From: Epiperipatus broadwayi | Lineage: Eukaryota > Onychophora > Udeonychophora > Euonychophora > Peripatidae | Length of the DNA stretch: 64,000 bases | NCBI GenBank assembly: GCA_028023455.1 | Contig: JAQFVV010013375.1 | Span: 1-64,000 of the forward strand | Direction: 5' to 3' | Part shown: positions 1 through 11,885 of the stretch, piece after piece | How the letters are laid out: every line of letters begins with the position of its first letter | How positions within the stretch are numbered: position 1 is the stretch's first letter | Made by a program: the position numbers and the translations under genes | Notes under the pieces: generated by a model | Told to the model about the DNA's origin: nothing | Database searches by the model: none | Seen by the model: only the letters and a program-made list of their open reading frames with translations

Positions 1-714
1 AATCTTAAACACTTTAGACAGAGAGTGGGACAACAATTATATGCTTTATTTGTTTGTGTGTTGATAGAAAGGTAATACACACATTTAAATCTATTTAATA
101 TTTAAATTTTCTGTTAAAAAGCAAAGTTATACGTATACATAGGCAATGTATGTGTAAATTATTTAATTGTTTTATATTTCAAATATTAAACATTTTAACT
201 TTCTTTTAAAATTAACCTATGCTTGATCAATTCTAATATTTTATTCTATACTTTTATTTTGCTTTTCTCTTTAATTATAAGTGGGATTTAAAAGTTACAG
301 ATTTAATTAAATAATTGGGTTATAATTACTAAGCTAGCAATTATATTATTTAATGTTAGTTTATGAATGATTTGAAAAAATGAAGGATGTGTGTACATTA
401 CATACAAAAATTTACATTTCCTAAATATTGAAAGAAAAGGAAGTATTAAATCTGTCAAATTATTTTTTTTTTGTACAATTGTTTGTTAAAAGAGGAAATC
501 TGTTTAATCAGATATCAATCTTTGTAGTAATTTTTTTTTTTGTAAATAATTGTTTTTCACTTTGGAAGCTTATAATGGGTCAGAACTCTAATTTTGAAAT
601 TGTCTTATCTCAAGATCTAAAGAAGGAACCTCAAAGATTTGAAATGTTACCTGGATGTTAAAAAGAAAAAAAAGAAAAGAAAGGAAATAAGGATTGAGTC
701 TATTTTTTTTTTAA
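1..714. other. AT-rich background, no gene seen
   Basis: Low-complexity A+T-rich sequence with short T and A runs. The only frame over 60 codons (428-661) has biased, low-complexity residues, no recognisable motif and no support; I treat it as chance. Confidence 0.6.
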
Positions 715-732
715 ACGACGCTCTTCCGATCT
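715..732 (+). other. Illumina sequencing-adapter remnant (assembly artefact)
   Basis: The 18 bases ACGACGCTCTTCCGATCT equal exactly the 3' end of the standard Illumina read-1 adapter. They sit after a T-rich stretch (tattttttttttaaa) in otherwise A+T-rich DNA. An 18-base match that is over half G+C is not expected by chance here. It is best read as untrimmed adapter in a read or gap-filling contig, so the join between flanks near 715-732 is suspect. Confidence 0.95.
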
Positions 733-2290
733 GGAAAAAGGATTAAACTTTTCAGTTGAAAAATAATTTAGTTGAAAATAAATTAGAGATCTAATTAAAA
801 CAAATTTGTCCAAAAATAGCAAGTGATGCTATCTCTGATTGGTTAAGTTAGCTAAAAATTGATATAAAAAGTTGTCTTGAATTTATTATTTAGATTATTG
901 TTTATGATTCAGATTATTAAACCATCCAATTGAATGTTGAAAATATAAGAAATGGCGGGCTAGAAAAATTATATGTATGTCCCATTTGCTGGACCATCTG
1001 GGGAAGCTGCACATCACATAGGAAAGAAAAGATGTCTAAAATAATATTCTACACCTTCAACTGACCAGAGAAATAAGATGTTTTTTTTAATAGAAGGAAG
1101 AAAGCATTCACTCCGCATTCAAAGAAGATGAATTAATCTACTGATAAATATTAATCATCAAGTCCAATTAATTCGTTACAACAACTGATTTTAAACTCAA
1201 GAAAATTCTACAAATGTGAAAGTAACAACTTCGCTGTATTTCATCCACATGCTTGACAGGAAGAGAAGAAAAATTAATATAATGATTTCCAAATTATCCA
1301 CTAAAGCAAATAACCGCAATAGAGTCACCATCATCAAATAGTTATACACCTCAAGAAAGAGATTGTTCCCACATAAAACGGAAATGGGAGCTGCAGAAAT
1401 ATAAACCTTATACAAGACAAGTTTGAACCCTTGGAAATTCGCCACAAACAAAAGATTGGTAATATGACTTTTTATATCTATTTTCTTTATGATATCAGTC
1501 TTAAGAAACATTTTAGCAATAAAGTGGTATATTTTATTTAAAGAACCTTTAAAGACTATTCAGATCGATTAAAACAAGAATGTCTTACTAAAAATAACTT
1601 TGAGCTTCATAAATGACTTTGAATGTATGAAAATGATTTGTTTATTAATTTTGCCAATATTAATGTGTAAAACAATTTTTTTTATGGTGTTATGATTTTA
1701 GTTTTAGCTGATATTATTATTATTTTGGTTTTTAATAATATTTTGTTATTATGGGATAAAACACGCACATACATAATAATATTTTATATGTGTATAATTG
1801 GGAGTGAATGTGAAATAATGAGTAGTATTAGAATATTAGATTATTTTGTTTCAAGTTGGGTATAATATCAGTTTGAAGGGAGGGGGAGAAAATAATTTAA
1901 AACCTTTTCTAAAACTTGCTCTTTCAATTTTACTAACATTTTTTTTTACATTCTATTTACATGTTGGATTTTAAAGTATGTGTGCCAATGAGCAGATAAT
2001 ATTTTTTTTTTAAATACTTTTCTCATGGAGTGAAAATTACCATGGTCAATGTGACGCCCAACTTAATACAAAATACATTTGAAGGAAAGTGGAAGAACTT
2101 AAATTAATCTGAGGATCTATGATTGATTTTATCTCTTATGTTTTAGTCTGTATTAATTGATATGCTGCTAATTCCTGCTTACCAATTGTAATTATTCTGT
2201 GAAAATCCATTGAACTTATATACATTATTATATCCTTAATTAAAATGTATTATTAGGTGTATTAAAGTTTGCATTTTCAGTATATATGCT

Positions 2291-2292
<2 letters not shown>
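733..2292. other. AT-rich background, no gene seen
   Basis: No coding-like frame with recognisable motifs on either strand. The 104-codon minus frame at 1197-1511 is hydrophobic and compositionally like translated A+T-rich noise. Short T/A runs only. Confidence 0.55.

Positions 2293-2324
<32 letters not shown>
2293..2324 (+). repeat. (ATT)n microsatellite, about 10 units
   Basis: Pure ATT trinucleotide run. Same motif as the very long tract at 40.57 kb. Confidence 0.9.
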
Positions 2325-2326
<2 letters not shown>

Positions 2327-2429
2327 TCAACATATTATTATTTCATTATTTAGAATATATTGGGTATTTATTAACATCTATGCTTAATTATATTTCACTT
2401 ATATTTTATTACCTTTTCTTCTTTAACAC

Positions 2430-2720
2430 CTGTGGCAATGGACAGTACATTCAAGCAGAAGGGTAGAATACCATTGATAGATTCACCATCAACGATACCT
2501 ATGGCCAGATGGAGGTAATATTAAAGCATAACCATGACTACATTTCCTGGCTATGACATGCCTCCATACTACTGGGACAAAACTGATATCCAAAACACTT
2601 TATTTGATTGAGAACATGTCTGGCATAACTAGACAATATGCGTACAAACCCTCTTGAAAAATACCCAGGCTAGCTCACACTCTTGATCAGGGGATCCAGC
2701 ACAATATTACTTAATACATG
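2430..2720. other. Relatively G+C-rich tract, unassigned
   Basis: About 290 bp distinctly richer in G and C than its surroundings, with several short open stretches interrupted by stops in all frames. It could be a decayed coding part of a transposon or an old SINE. No motif that I recognise, and no terminal repeats found. Confidence 0.3.
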
Positions 2721-3009
2721 AAGATATTTCTTAACACATAAAGATATTTTTAATTTTTAAATTAGTGGTAATGCAGTTAAAAGAGAGAGAGAGAGTATAG
2801 ACCAAGTAACATTTAAGCAAACAATCTTTTATTCACACAGACACATATTTAAATAGATATAATAAGTGTTAACACAAAACATAAATAAATAAATACACAT
2901 TACTTGTTAATAATTTACTGTTATGAATGTCCATTACAGTTCATTTCATTAAAGAAATATATTTGTCTTGACAATTTATGGTTCAAAAAGTATATTTACT
3001 TAGGTTTTA

Positions 3010-3400
3010 TTATGTTAAGATGATGTCATCTTTTCTGTAGTTGAAAATTTCCTTTGTTTTTAACCTTTCCAATGGCTGGTTTTTTGGTCTCCAGTGCTGG
3101 CTTCTGTACTTTCTTTCTGGACTTCTGTTGTACAATGGGAGAGAATGAGGGAGTATGTGGAAGCATCTATGTTGTTTTAGGCATTGGTTCCAGGAAAGAA
3201 CATTTGATGGAGCTGAGGATTTGGGACATGAAACCCAGTCAAACACTTCCAACAGTTTTCTAGTAATAAATGTTGCTAGCTTCTGTGGCTTTTTCATTTA
3301 TATTTCTGCTACAACTGAGGGTCACATCACATTAACTATTCCCTCAGTGACAAATGGATCTGGTGGACAGGAAAATTAAACACACTAACCCCCAACTTTT
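3010..3400 (-). pseudogene. Possible decayed coding tract, unrecognised
   Basis: On the minus strand a 95-codon frame (3297 to 3010) and an overlapping frame with a Lys-rich tail (SPIVQQKSRKKVQKPALETK) both look less random than the usual noise, and the DNA is richer in G+C than its neighbours. One in-frame stop interrupts the Lys-rich frame and there is no evident splice structure. This could be a retrogene, an exon remnant or part of an unidentified transposon. I recognise no family and assign no function. Confidence 0.25.
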
Positions 3401-3980
3401 TCAAAGACTCCAAAAAACTTTTGGAAAATTCTGAACAAAACTTGAAACTGGATAACAATAGACAATTTATACCTAACTCTCCCATTGCTTTTTTTATAAC
3501 TTTAACCGATTTAATTAATTTTTACATTTTATTTATCTAATCTTTATTAGATTCATTTAACATTTAATCAGTCAGGAATCTTTCAAAATTAATTGCATTC
3601 CAGCCGATGAGATAGTTTAAAAAAGTTTCTTTCACTAATTAATTTTATTTTAATCTTTTACATTTATTTGTTTTTAAACACTTATTCTTTTTTTTTCTTT
3701 TTAATTTATAAAAAGAAGGTGAGTTTTAAATCTTACCCCACTCTATTCTTACTAAAACAGTTTTATTCTAAAAAAATTGTGCAATCTTTCATTTTCTTCT
3801 AAATTATATTTTAAAATCTATTTTTAAATATACTTTTCTTGTTTTTCTCTCACACTTTCTGTCTTTTTCATAACTTATTAATTTATTTCAACACATGTAA
3901 CACAGATATGTGTGTTTTATAACATATCTTGCTAGTGTTATAATATAAATGTGTGTGAGATGATGATCTGGACCATCTGA
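3401..3980. other. AT-rich background, nothing recognised
   Basis: T-rich and A-rich runs, no frames or terminal repeats that I can support. Confidence 0.5.
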
Positions 3981-4130
3981 TGAGTGCTGGTTCAGCACAA
4001 AATGGATATATTGGAGATCATTTATCTTTTTTGCATGTATGTGGTCATGTGTATCATTTATATGAGATAAAGTGGATAGTTGAAGGGAGTTTGAAAGTCT
4101 GTGCTCAAATCCCTTACAATTACATTTAAA
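3981..4130 (+). mobile_element. tRNA-derived SINE-like unit (family S1)
   Basis: Shares an extended match with the minus-strand unit at 59.57-59.71 kb: a 'gagtgctggttcagca' block, a 'tgcatgtatgtggtcatgtg' block, then 'agtggatagttgaaggga' and a B-box-like 'gtgctcaaatccc' (about 4101-4113). The last two resemble Pol III A and B boxes. Two copies in one window support a dispersed family. The exact ends here are unclear and no target duplication was found. Confidence 0.55.
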
Positions 4131-4310
4131 ACTCCAAGTATATGAATTATAGCTGTATTTCAAATATTACATATTTAATTCTTATAATTCTTTTTATTTT
4201 ATTCTATTTGTTCAAAATTTCTTTATAAATAAAATTCAAGTACTTTATATAGGTGAATATACATGTGTTATACATATATAAATAATTAATAAATATATAA
4301 CTATTATATA

Positions 4311-4441
4311 CAGTCTTTCAATGTAAAGAAGTACTTTCAGTTAATTCCTTAACTTTCCTCAACTGCTGTTAAATTAAAATTAATGGCAATTGAGAAGAGT
4401 TAAGGAATTAACCAAAAATACTTCTGCAAATTGAAAGACTA
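4311..4441. mobile_element. Foldback MITE, mariner-like (TA target site)
   Basis: Nearly the whole 131 bp is an inverted repeat: the left arm 'cagtctttcaatgtaaagaa' pairs with a right arm ending 'ttgaaagacta'. Both arms continue inward through 'ttaattccttaact' toward the centre near 4375. TA dinucleotides flank both ends (4309-4310 and 4442-4443), as expected for Tc1/mariner-type MITEs. No coding capacity. Confidence 0.7.
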
Positions 4442-5654
4442 TATACAACAGTTAATTACCATTATATTTATTAGTTTTATTGTTATTACAATAGTTTTTA
4501 ATTAATGGACATTTTATTTGTAATATATATATAAAAAATTATATATTTAATTTGAGTAAGTTTATGTAACATTAATTTGTTTTTGGAGAATCCACATGAC
4601 TTAACTTATTTATGTCACAAGGTTATTTAAATGGCTTACATAATTTAGGAATATATAGTGTAGATATATATAATAATAAAAAAGTTCACAAAGGCTTTAG
4701 TAATAATCAAAATTATTAACAAAAATTAGCTATTTACTAGATTTGGGAATTCGCAAAATGGATGCATGTTTTCAGCCGAAAATAGTTTGAGATTATAGAA
4801 AAAAAAGTTACTATGACTATAAAATGATAATTTGTTATTTCTTAACATAATTTACTTTAAAATCTCAATTTTAAAGCGACATCGTAAATTTTACATAAAT
4901 AATATGAAAAAAGAATTAAATTAATTTTTTAATTGTTTTTTTTTTTAAAAAAATTAGATATTTATAATCCCTTACTCAATTTTAATGAATAATTAATAAT
5001 TAAAATCAACAACAAAAAATTATTGCAAAATGTCTGAAATTCGACAAGTTAGCCTTCAGTAGAAACACGCACAATAGTTATATATATACACGACACACAC
5101 GAATATACTGTATAATTAATAAAAACACAATTTTTTTTAAATATGAAAATAGATTTCATAATATCAATATACAGGTTTCCTAAGAGTTACGTAAAAAATA
5201 TACTTTTTTTTTTTTTTTTTAATGCATGGCTAATTATATTAATTAAAATTATTAAATCAGCAAATAAATTTTTAATTTTTAATCAGGTAAAAAAAAAAAA
5301 ACTATTATTAAATGAAATGATTGACCACGTGATACCCACTCCACCCATTTCTCTAATGTTCTAAAACATTTATAAAACACTTTTATTTTTAATTCCTAAT
5401 ATCATCTCTCTCATTAGCAAAAATAAATATAAGCACATTCAACAAAATTAAAAAACTTATATACACATGTATATGTTCTTATACACAAATTGTGTGGGTG
5501 TGTATATATATATGTAAATATACAATAGGTGGGTTTTAATGCACTTTATATATTTCAACTATAAGTCTCATCAAACATTCCAGATTTGAACAGCTACCAA
5601 ATATACAAGAATAACAGCTTAAGCAATTATATATAAATATCCTTAAAGTATAAA
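4442..5654. other. AT-rich background with simple repeats
   Basis: Long A, T and (TA)n tracts, for example T15 near 5205 and A12 near 5288. The 73-codon frame at 5143-5364 is dominated by homopolymer-encoded Phe and Lys and is not credible. Confidence 0.5.
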
Positions 5655-8345
5655 ACTATTAATATGCGATTGTCATCATCATCATTATCAACCATTATCA
5701 ACCCACTGCAAGATGAAGATCTCTCCAAGTTTAATTCAGTTACTCAAATCTTTAGTCTCTCTTTTCCACATCATATTAGCAAACTTCCTTATTTCATTCA
5801 TCCATCTTACATATTAGCTCTTTCAATGTCTTTTATAATCTCTTAGAATACTATTTAAGATTTCATGTTTCCAATTATTATCATCTTTTCTAGCAATATG
5901 TCCAGTCCAACTATATTTCAATCTCTTAAGTATTTCAATGATGTCCATAATATGTGTTTGTTCTCTCAAGCATTTCATTTTTGATCTCTTCTTCTTAGTC
6001 CTAACATACATATCTCCATATTTCTTAAGTAGTCTGAACTTTCTACATAGCTCTTTTATTAAGTATCCAACCTCAGATCCATAAGCAAGAACTGGTAAAC
6101 CATATTTTTTAAAATCTTACTTTTCAAACACATAGGCATATTTCCTTTCAAATTATTTCTACTAAAGGTATTCCAGTATTCCATCCTAGTTTAATTGCAT
6201 AATAAATTTTATTCATTGTATTTCCATCTATATTAATAAACTAAGATATTTGTAGCTGTTAATTTCTTCTAATTCACGATTATCAATTTTCCATTGAACA
6301 TTATTTTAGTTTTTTTTTTTAGCAATTATCTTTAACTCTATTTAGTTACTTTCATCTGAGTCAATTATTTTATATAGCGCGATGTTTTTGGAAACTGTAA
6401 TATTTAAACAGCATTAAACTGTTGCACATGCGCTTTGAATTTTAACTATAAAATGAATGAATACTAACACTTCAACCACATGATCTAACCATTGCTACTG
6501 CATTTTGATAAATATTCTTCAGAATATGATAATATCCTAAACCTATATACTTTAATCACTGTAGAAATGCTTATAGAATCAATTCCTTTTTATAATCTAC
6601 AAATTCAAAGCATAATAGCAATTCATGTTTATTGGTTCTTTCTATAACTTCTCTCAACACTCAAATGTGATACACTGAGCTAAAATCACTTCTAAATCTA
6701 GCTTGTTCTTTTGGTTGGTTACAATTCAAGATTCACTGAGATGATTAGATTAGTTGTAATTATCTTGGTAAAGATTTTGTATAAAACTGACAAAAGGCTA
6801 ATAGGTCTATAATTATCACCTTTCTTAGAGATGATTATTACTACTGCATTCTTCTAATTATTTGGTACATTTTTATCATTTAGACATTTGGTATATAACT
6901 TTACCAATATTTTTTATTTATTTCTTCAGTTGTTTCTACTGAGATATCAATTATAATTCCATAACTTCCTGGAACTTTACCTTTCTTCATAGATTTTTAT
7001 TGCATGTCTTACTCCATTTAAAATGCTGGGCAATTCAGAAGATTTAATAACATAGTAAATATTTTGTTTTCTTGTTCTTTATTGCTATATAATTCCTTAT
7101 TCAACTCTTCTTATCATATCATCTCTCTTTTTACTAATAATACCATGTTTTTTTTTTTTACTCATTGAAGAAATAACTTTCCCATCAATACTAAGATAAT
7201 GTTACACTTTTGAAATTTTTATTCTCTTCTACAGCTTTCCTAACAAATTCACAATTATATTTTCTCATAAAATTATTAATTTTTATTATTATTATTATTT
7301 ACAAGATTCTAATTATTCAATTTTTCTTAATGGATTCTTTTTAAATATTTTCATATTCCCTTTTTTTCTTCTTACATTGTCTTACTTCAAAAGAAAATTT
7401 ACTGATAAATTGCTGCTTTTGAGTACAAGTTATCTTTCTTGTAGTTCTTAATCAGTTGTTTTCTTATTGATTTCATTTAAATCTGTAACATTTTCAAGAT
7501 CTGTAAATGTTTTAAAACAATTTACAAGTTTTAATTTAAATTTATTGAAGAGTTTATGAAGATTAGGAATATCAACAGTAAATACTATTTTTCTCTATTT
7601 TTATATTAATACTTATCTTACACCTCAATAATTGATGACAACTTCCTGAAATGAATCTATTAATATTACAATCTTGAAATATATATTTACTGTTAGACAA
7701 AATATAATCCAACTCTACTGTACTTCCATTTGGATGGCTTCAGATCCATTTTTGTTTAGCAATATTCTTTTTTTTTTTTTTTTGCAAACTCCATAAATCT
7801 AGATCTCTCTCATTTATCCACTGCACTTCACCTTTCAATCATTTATCACTTCCAGCATTAAAGTTTCCTGCAACAATTTTAAAATGTTGTTTAGTCTGAG
7901 CAAAAGAATTTTTTATATCTGTATAAAAATCTTCTACTTCTTCAACACACTAACTTATTGAGGCATAAACCTGAATTATATGTATTTGGTATCTTTCATT
8001 AAATTGAATAACTCATCTTGCCAATCTGTTTGATCTCCACAGTGTTGTTCCATTTTTATTTGTAATGAATTCTATTATATTTATGCTCCCAATATTTGTG
8101 CATTTGAAGTATATTATATGTCCACTTCTTATATCAATTGTTTCTTTACCTTTTTTTTCTAACTTTACAAAGTTTAACAATATACTATTTAATATTAGAT
8201 CATTCTTCTTTCACTTTGTGCCATCTTCCTCCATTTGAAAATGATCTGCAGATATAAATATTTAAATAAAGATCATCATCAAATGGCAGTATGAGTTCAT
8301 AATCATAGGACTTTTAGCACCCTCCCTTCAGGAATAACCATCTTA
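5655..8345 (-). mobile_element. Decayed RTE-type LINE (endonuclease + RT)
   Basis: Minus-strand non-LTR retrotransposon with many stops and frameshifts. In element order: an AP-endonuclease block with ERYQIHIIQVYA (about 7950-8000), the metal-binding loop QHFKIVAGNFNAGSD (GNFNA at 7854-7868) and NGSTVELDYILSN (about 7690-7740). The RT follows with KKGDNYRPISLLS (about 6790-6830) and FVDYKK, the catalytic-Asp motif A (about 6590-6615). Then come DGNTMN..IKLGW (about 6180-6260), WTGHIARKDDNNWKHEILN (about 5845-5930) and the tail NLERSSSCSGLIMVDN (about 5680-5730). The 3' end runs into a short GAT-rich stretch, as RTE-clade elements often end in short microsatellite tails. Element-encoded RT and endonuclease would drive target-primed reverse transcription. 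This copy is inactive. The 62-codon frame at 5823-6011 is its C-terminal fragment. Confidence 0.85.
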
Positions 8346-8552
8346 CTTTAGTGTCTGTATGTCATGATTATAAATATCTTTTTAAAAAAAAAAAAAAATT
8401 CATTCAGACCCACATTCATTCCATTTTCAAGAAAACTCAACTGATATTTCAATTAAAAATTATCAGACAATTGAGAAGAAAGACCAAGATGTTTCCCAAT
8501 CTTAAATTCAAAGATAAAAAGTTAATAAACTAATCATGTTTCATGATGCATG
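8346..8552. other. Short AT-rich gap, nothing recognised
   Basis: Lies between the presumed 5' end of the LINE and a foldback element. Contains an A14 run near 8384. Confidence 0.4.
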
Positions 8553-8559
8553 CTTCTGA

Positions 8560-8880
8560 TTGGACTATCTATGTTCACATGATCACCATTTCTTATGCTT
8601 GCTCATAACTATTATTAAAACAGGCAAAACTCTTCATACAATAGTACCATTCAGTGCAAGCCAGAGTAATCAATGGATGCCAGAAGGTTTATGCATAAAA
8701 TCCCTATCTAGTGCCTACTCATCCAATCTTCCCAGACTAGCTTCTGAAAGACTAGTTTCTGAATGCTCTCAGAAACTAGTCTGGGGAGATTGAATGAGTA
8801 GGCACTAGATAAGGATTTTATGCACTGATTCTGGCTTGCACTGAATGGCACTACTATATGGAGAGTTTTGACTATCTATG
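8560..8880. mobile_element. Foldback MITE, family A, copy 1
   Basis: The left arm (about 8625-8760: 'aacaggcaaaactcttcata', 'gagtaatcaatggatgccag', 'atctagtgcctactcatcca', 'agactagtttctg') folds onto the right arm (about 8765-8875: 'cagaaactagtctgggga', 'gagtaggcactagataagga', 'atggagagttttgac'). The left terminus carries the family end 'cacatgatcaccatttctta'. Related copies are at 32.4-33.1 kb and 38.86-39.16 kb, with a terminus fragment at 21.05 kb. The 77-codon frame at 8560-8793 and the 67-codon frame at 32855-33058 are both translations of this repeat, not genes. Confidence 0.8.
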
Positions 8881-10240
8881 ATCATATACTATATGAATAA
8901 TAATATAATAATGCTATCTACAGTGACAAGATTTTATAAAGTGGACTTCAAAAATTAGCTATGCTTGGTTCATTTAAGGCCTCAAAGAATCCTTTCATCC
9001 ACAACCATATGCAATTAAACATTTTACACTTAAGTTGGTAAAATAATTTTAAACATGCTATGTAAGGTGGAGACAATTATAATTTCATTTGCAATCTTGT
9101 AAAAACTGAAAAATATTATTTATAGATAAAGCATGTACTAATAAAAAGTATTTTGGACTGCATAGATAAATTTTAATATACTCTATTGCAAATACTATTT
9201 TTATTACATATTTGATCTAGCAGTGAGTGACATTTCCAGTTCAAGTAAGGTTGCAAATAAAATTATAATTGTCTCTATTTAAGTGAAATGTGTTCAATAT
9301 TACATTACTGATTTAAAAATATGAACAAATTATTGTGTAATAATATATTTATGTTTGAAAGCAAATAAATCACTTTAAGATACTTATATATAAAACTTTG
9401 AGTTTCTATTCAAGCTTTTTTAACAGATGTTTAAACATAACATAGCAAATGAACTTTTTTAATTAAATCACATATATAATGTGAGAAAACTGGTCTGCTG
9501 TTTTATGTGGTACGGCAGTTATAGTCTCAAAGCTTATGTTTATTTACATTTATTCTAAAACGAAACCTAAAAAAGGGTCAAATGAGTTGGTCCATACTAA
9601 AACTAGCCCACACTGACTAAGTTTTAATAATGTATAAGAGGGAGAACATTTTTCCCAAAAATTTATATGCTATGCTTAATATCTGTCAAGAGTTATTTAT
9701 TCTATCCCAATCACTAATAATAAACAAATACTATCCGTTTTGAATAGCTATGTGTAACTTTAAATTGTGAAGTGACCTTTTTTACAGATATATATTAATG
9801 ATAAGGTTTATAAAAAGAAAATGAAATTGATTATAATTTTTATTCATACTTTAAGAGCATCACATTTAATAGTTGTGTGTAATTTTATACTTTGAAATAA
9901 AGTGAAATCTGCTTAATATAAATAAGATTTAAGTATATTCTGATTTGTCATTAGTGATTTTGGAGCTTGCAATAGCTGAAGAAAGAGCTCTTGAAATCGG
10001 TCCTGGGAGTCTTGTAATGTCATAGTTAACAAATCAGAATTTTGCTATTATGTAACATTTTATATCTTAAATAATTAACTACCACTGAATGTTTAATTAC
10101 AGTCATTCATAATAAATAAAAATAAATTTTATTCAAACAATGGAAAAAATATATATTATGTGTTTTATATATTTATTTAAAAAAAACATGAACTGTTTCT
10201 TTTTGAAGAATGTAAGTCAATTCATTAAAAAAATAATTAT
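8881..10240. other. AT-rich background; small inverted repeat at 9940-10040
   Basis: Mostly featureless. A 12-bp inverted pair ('attctgatttgt' near 9939 and 'acaaatcagaat' near 10030) brackets about 100 bp and might be a tiny MITE, but the arms are too short to be sure. Confidence 0.4.
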
Positions 10241-10430
10241 AAGCTCACTACAGTACTGAGGCTTTCCCCGATAACCTTCGTCAGAAAAAAGCAATGAAGA
10301 AAGCATTGCCCACTAGACTTATTAATTGCCTTCTGACTAAAATTGGCTAGACATTTTTTTAGAAACTGAAATCCAGATTCGAACCCAAATCATAGATATG
10401 ACAAGCAGATGAACTACCACAACACCTATA
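10241..10430 (-). mobile_element. tRNA-derived SINE
   Basis: On the minus strand a Pol III A-box-like 'tgtggtagttcatctg' (10406-10421) is followed, at tRNA-like spacing, by a B box 'gggttcgaatc' (10376-10386). About 130 bp of non-tRNA body comes next, ending 'cagtactgtagtgagctt'. The arrangement (tRNA-like head with internal promoter, unrelated body) is that of a SINE transcribed by RNA polymerase III and mobilised by a LINE. I cannot assign the body to a named SINE domain. No clear target duplication. Confidence 0.65.
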
Positions 10431-11775
10431 ACTATATACATATATGCATACAGAAATGTGCATATACATAGAAAGAAATTAATAAATGTATATATGAGTA
10501 TGATATATGTCTTTATATATATACCTACATATACTCAGTTGTTACATTAGAAATTGTATTCTTAAATTATCCAGGTATATCTTCGTATATATTTTGTTCA
10601 TGTTTTATAAAATATTCTTATATCAATCATCTATAATTTACTTCACAATCTGTTTTTAAAACAAGTAGTAGCAACTTCATTACTAAAAATTGATAATAAT
10701 AAAAAAAATTGTATAACTTCAAAAATACTTGCCAGTTGGCCTTGTTTAACATAAATTAGTCTCTTTCATAAAACAAGTTCAGAAGTGATAGACATGTTTA
10801 GATAGAGATCAAAGTAGTTAGTAGTTTATAACTGTAATTACAATTTCGATCTCACTATGGCTGATAAAAAGGATTAATATAATTAGAAGGGGGTTTTTTG
10901 TTTATAAATATAGTGAACTTCATTTTTTATGGATAAAGAAAAGGAAAAACATTTTAACTTTATTCATGTTATTTCTCTTTATATATATATATGTTTAGTG
11001 AAACATTGGTCCATAGTTTTGTACATATATGGAAATACTGGTAACCATGAAAACTTTTAGATAAAAACAATTTAATAATTATTATTCATGCAAATGCATA
11101 ATATACAATTTAAATTTTAGCTTTAAATACAAATAAGATGTTAACCTTCAAACTATTCCATATCTATTATTTGCAATATATATAATTTCATATATTGATA
11201 CTTGCATTTAATGTTTCAAAAATATAGTCTAATATTAAGCATAGTTATTACATATTAGCAGGTGTATTTTTTATGATTTTAATTTTACAATAATTAAAAC
11301 ATAAATGAAAAAAAATATTTGAGCAACATTTATTTTTGTTAAACTTTATGTCTCAAGTCAATGTACAAAAACTGTCACAATGCTTTGTGCTTGTGCATAT
11401 AATGATATAATGTAATGTAGCTACTACTAGAAAGCTTTTATTTTTATCAAAACTTCATACATTTTATAAAGTTAACCATAATTTCAATTAAATCATCATT
11501 TCACAAAATACATACTAAACTACAATAGAAATGAAACATCAAGAATAAAAATGATACATTCATCACCAACTATGATAAAGCATGATTCTTAAGATTATTA
11601 TCAATAAGTCTTCACTTAATTCAAAAAAAAGAGCAGAATAATATCTACTGTATATCATATCCAATTTTTAAAAAAAAATAAAAACATCCACATGAATAAA
11701 TATTGTCTAATAAACATGATTTGTCTAAGATCAATATGACACAATGATAGATAAAGAATGTTGGAACCATGAAAA
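10431..11775. other. AT-rich background, no gene seen
   Basis: (TA)n and T-rich tracts, no supported feature on either strand. Confidence 0.5.
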
Positions 11776-11885
11776 AATAACATTGTATAAGGGGCTACAT
11801 CTGAAACCAAAAATAACATTGTATATGCAGCTACTTCTGAAACCAAAAAATTACCTTGTATATGGACTACTTCTGAAACCAAAAA
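11776..11885 (+). repeat. Three-copy minisatellite, period about 37 bp
   Basis: Three imperfect tandem units, each containing 'ctgaaacc' and '..acattgtata' (starting about 11776, 11812 and 11850). The frames reported here on both strands (11655-11996 and 11744-12052) owe their length to this repeat, which explains their internal peptide repeats. Confidence 0.85.

Noticed and set aside
8560-8793. 77-codon frame, similar to one at 32855-33058
   Set aside because: Similarity comes from both lying in foldback family A; it is a non-coding repeat.
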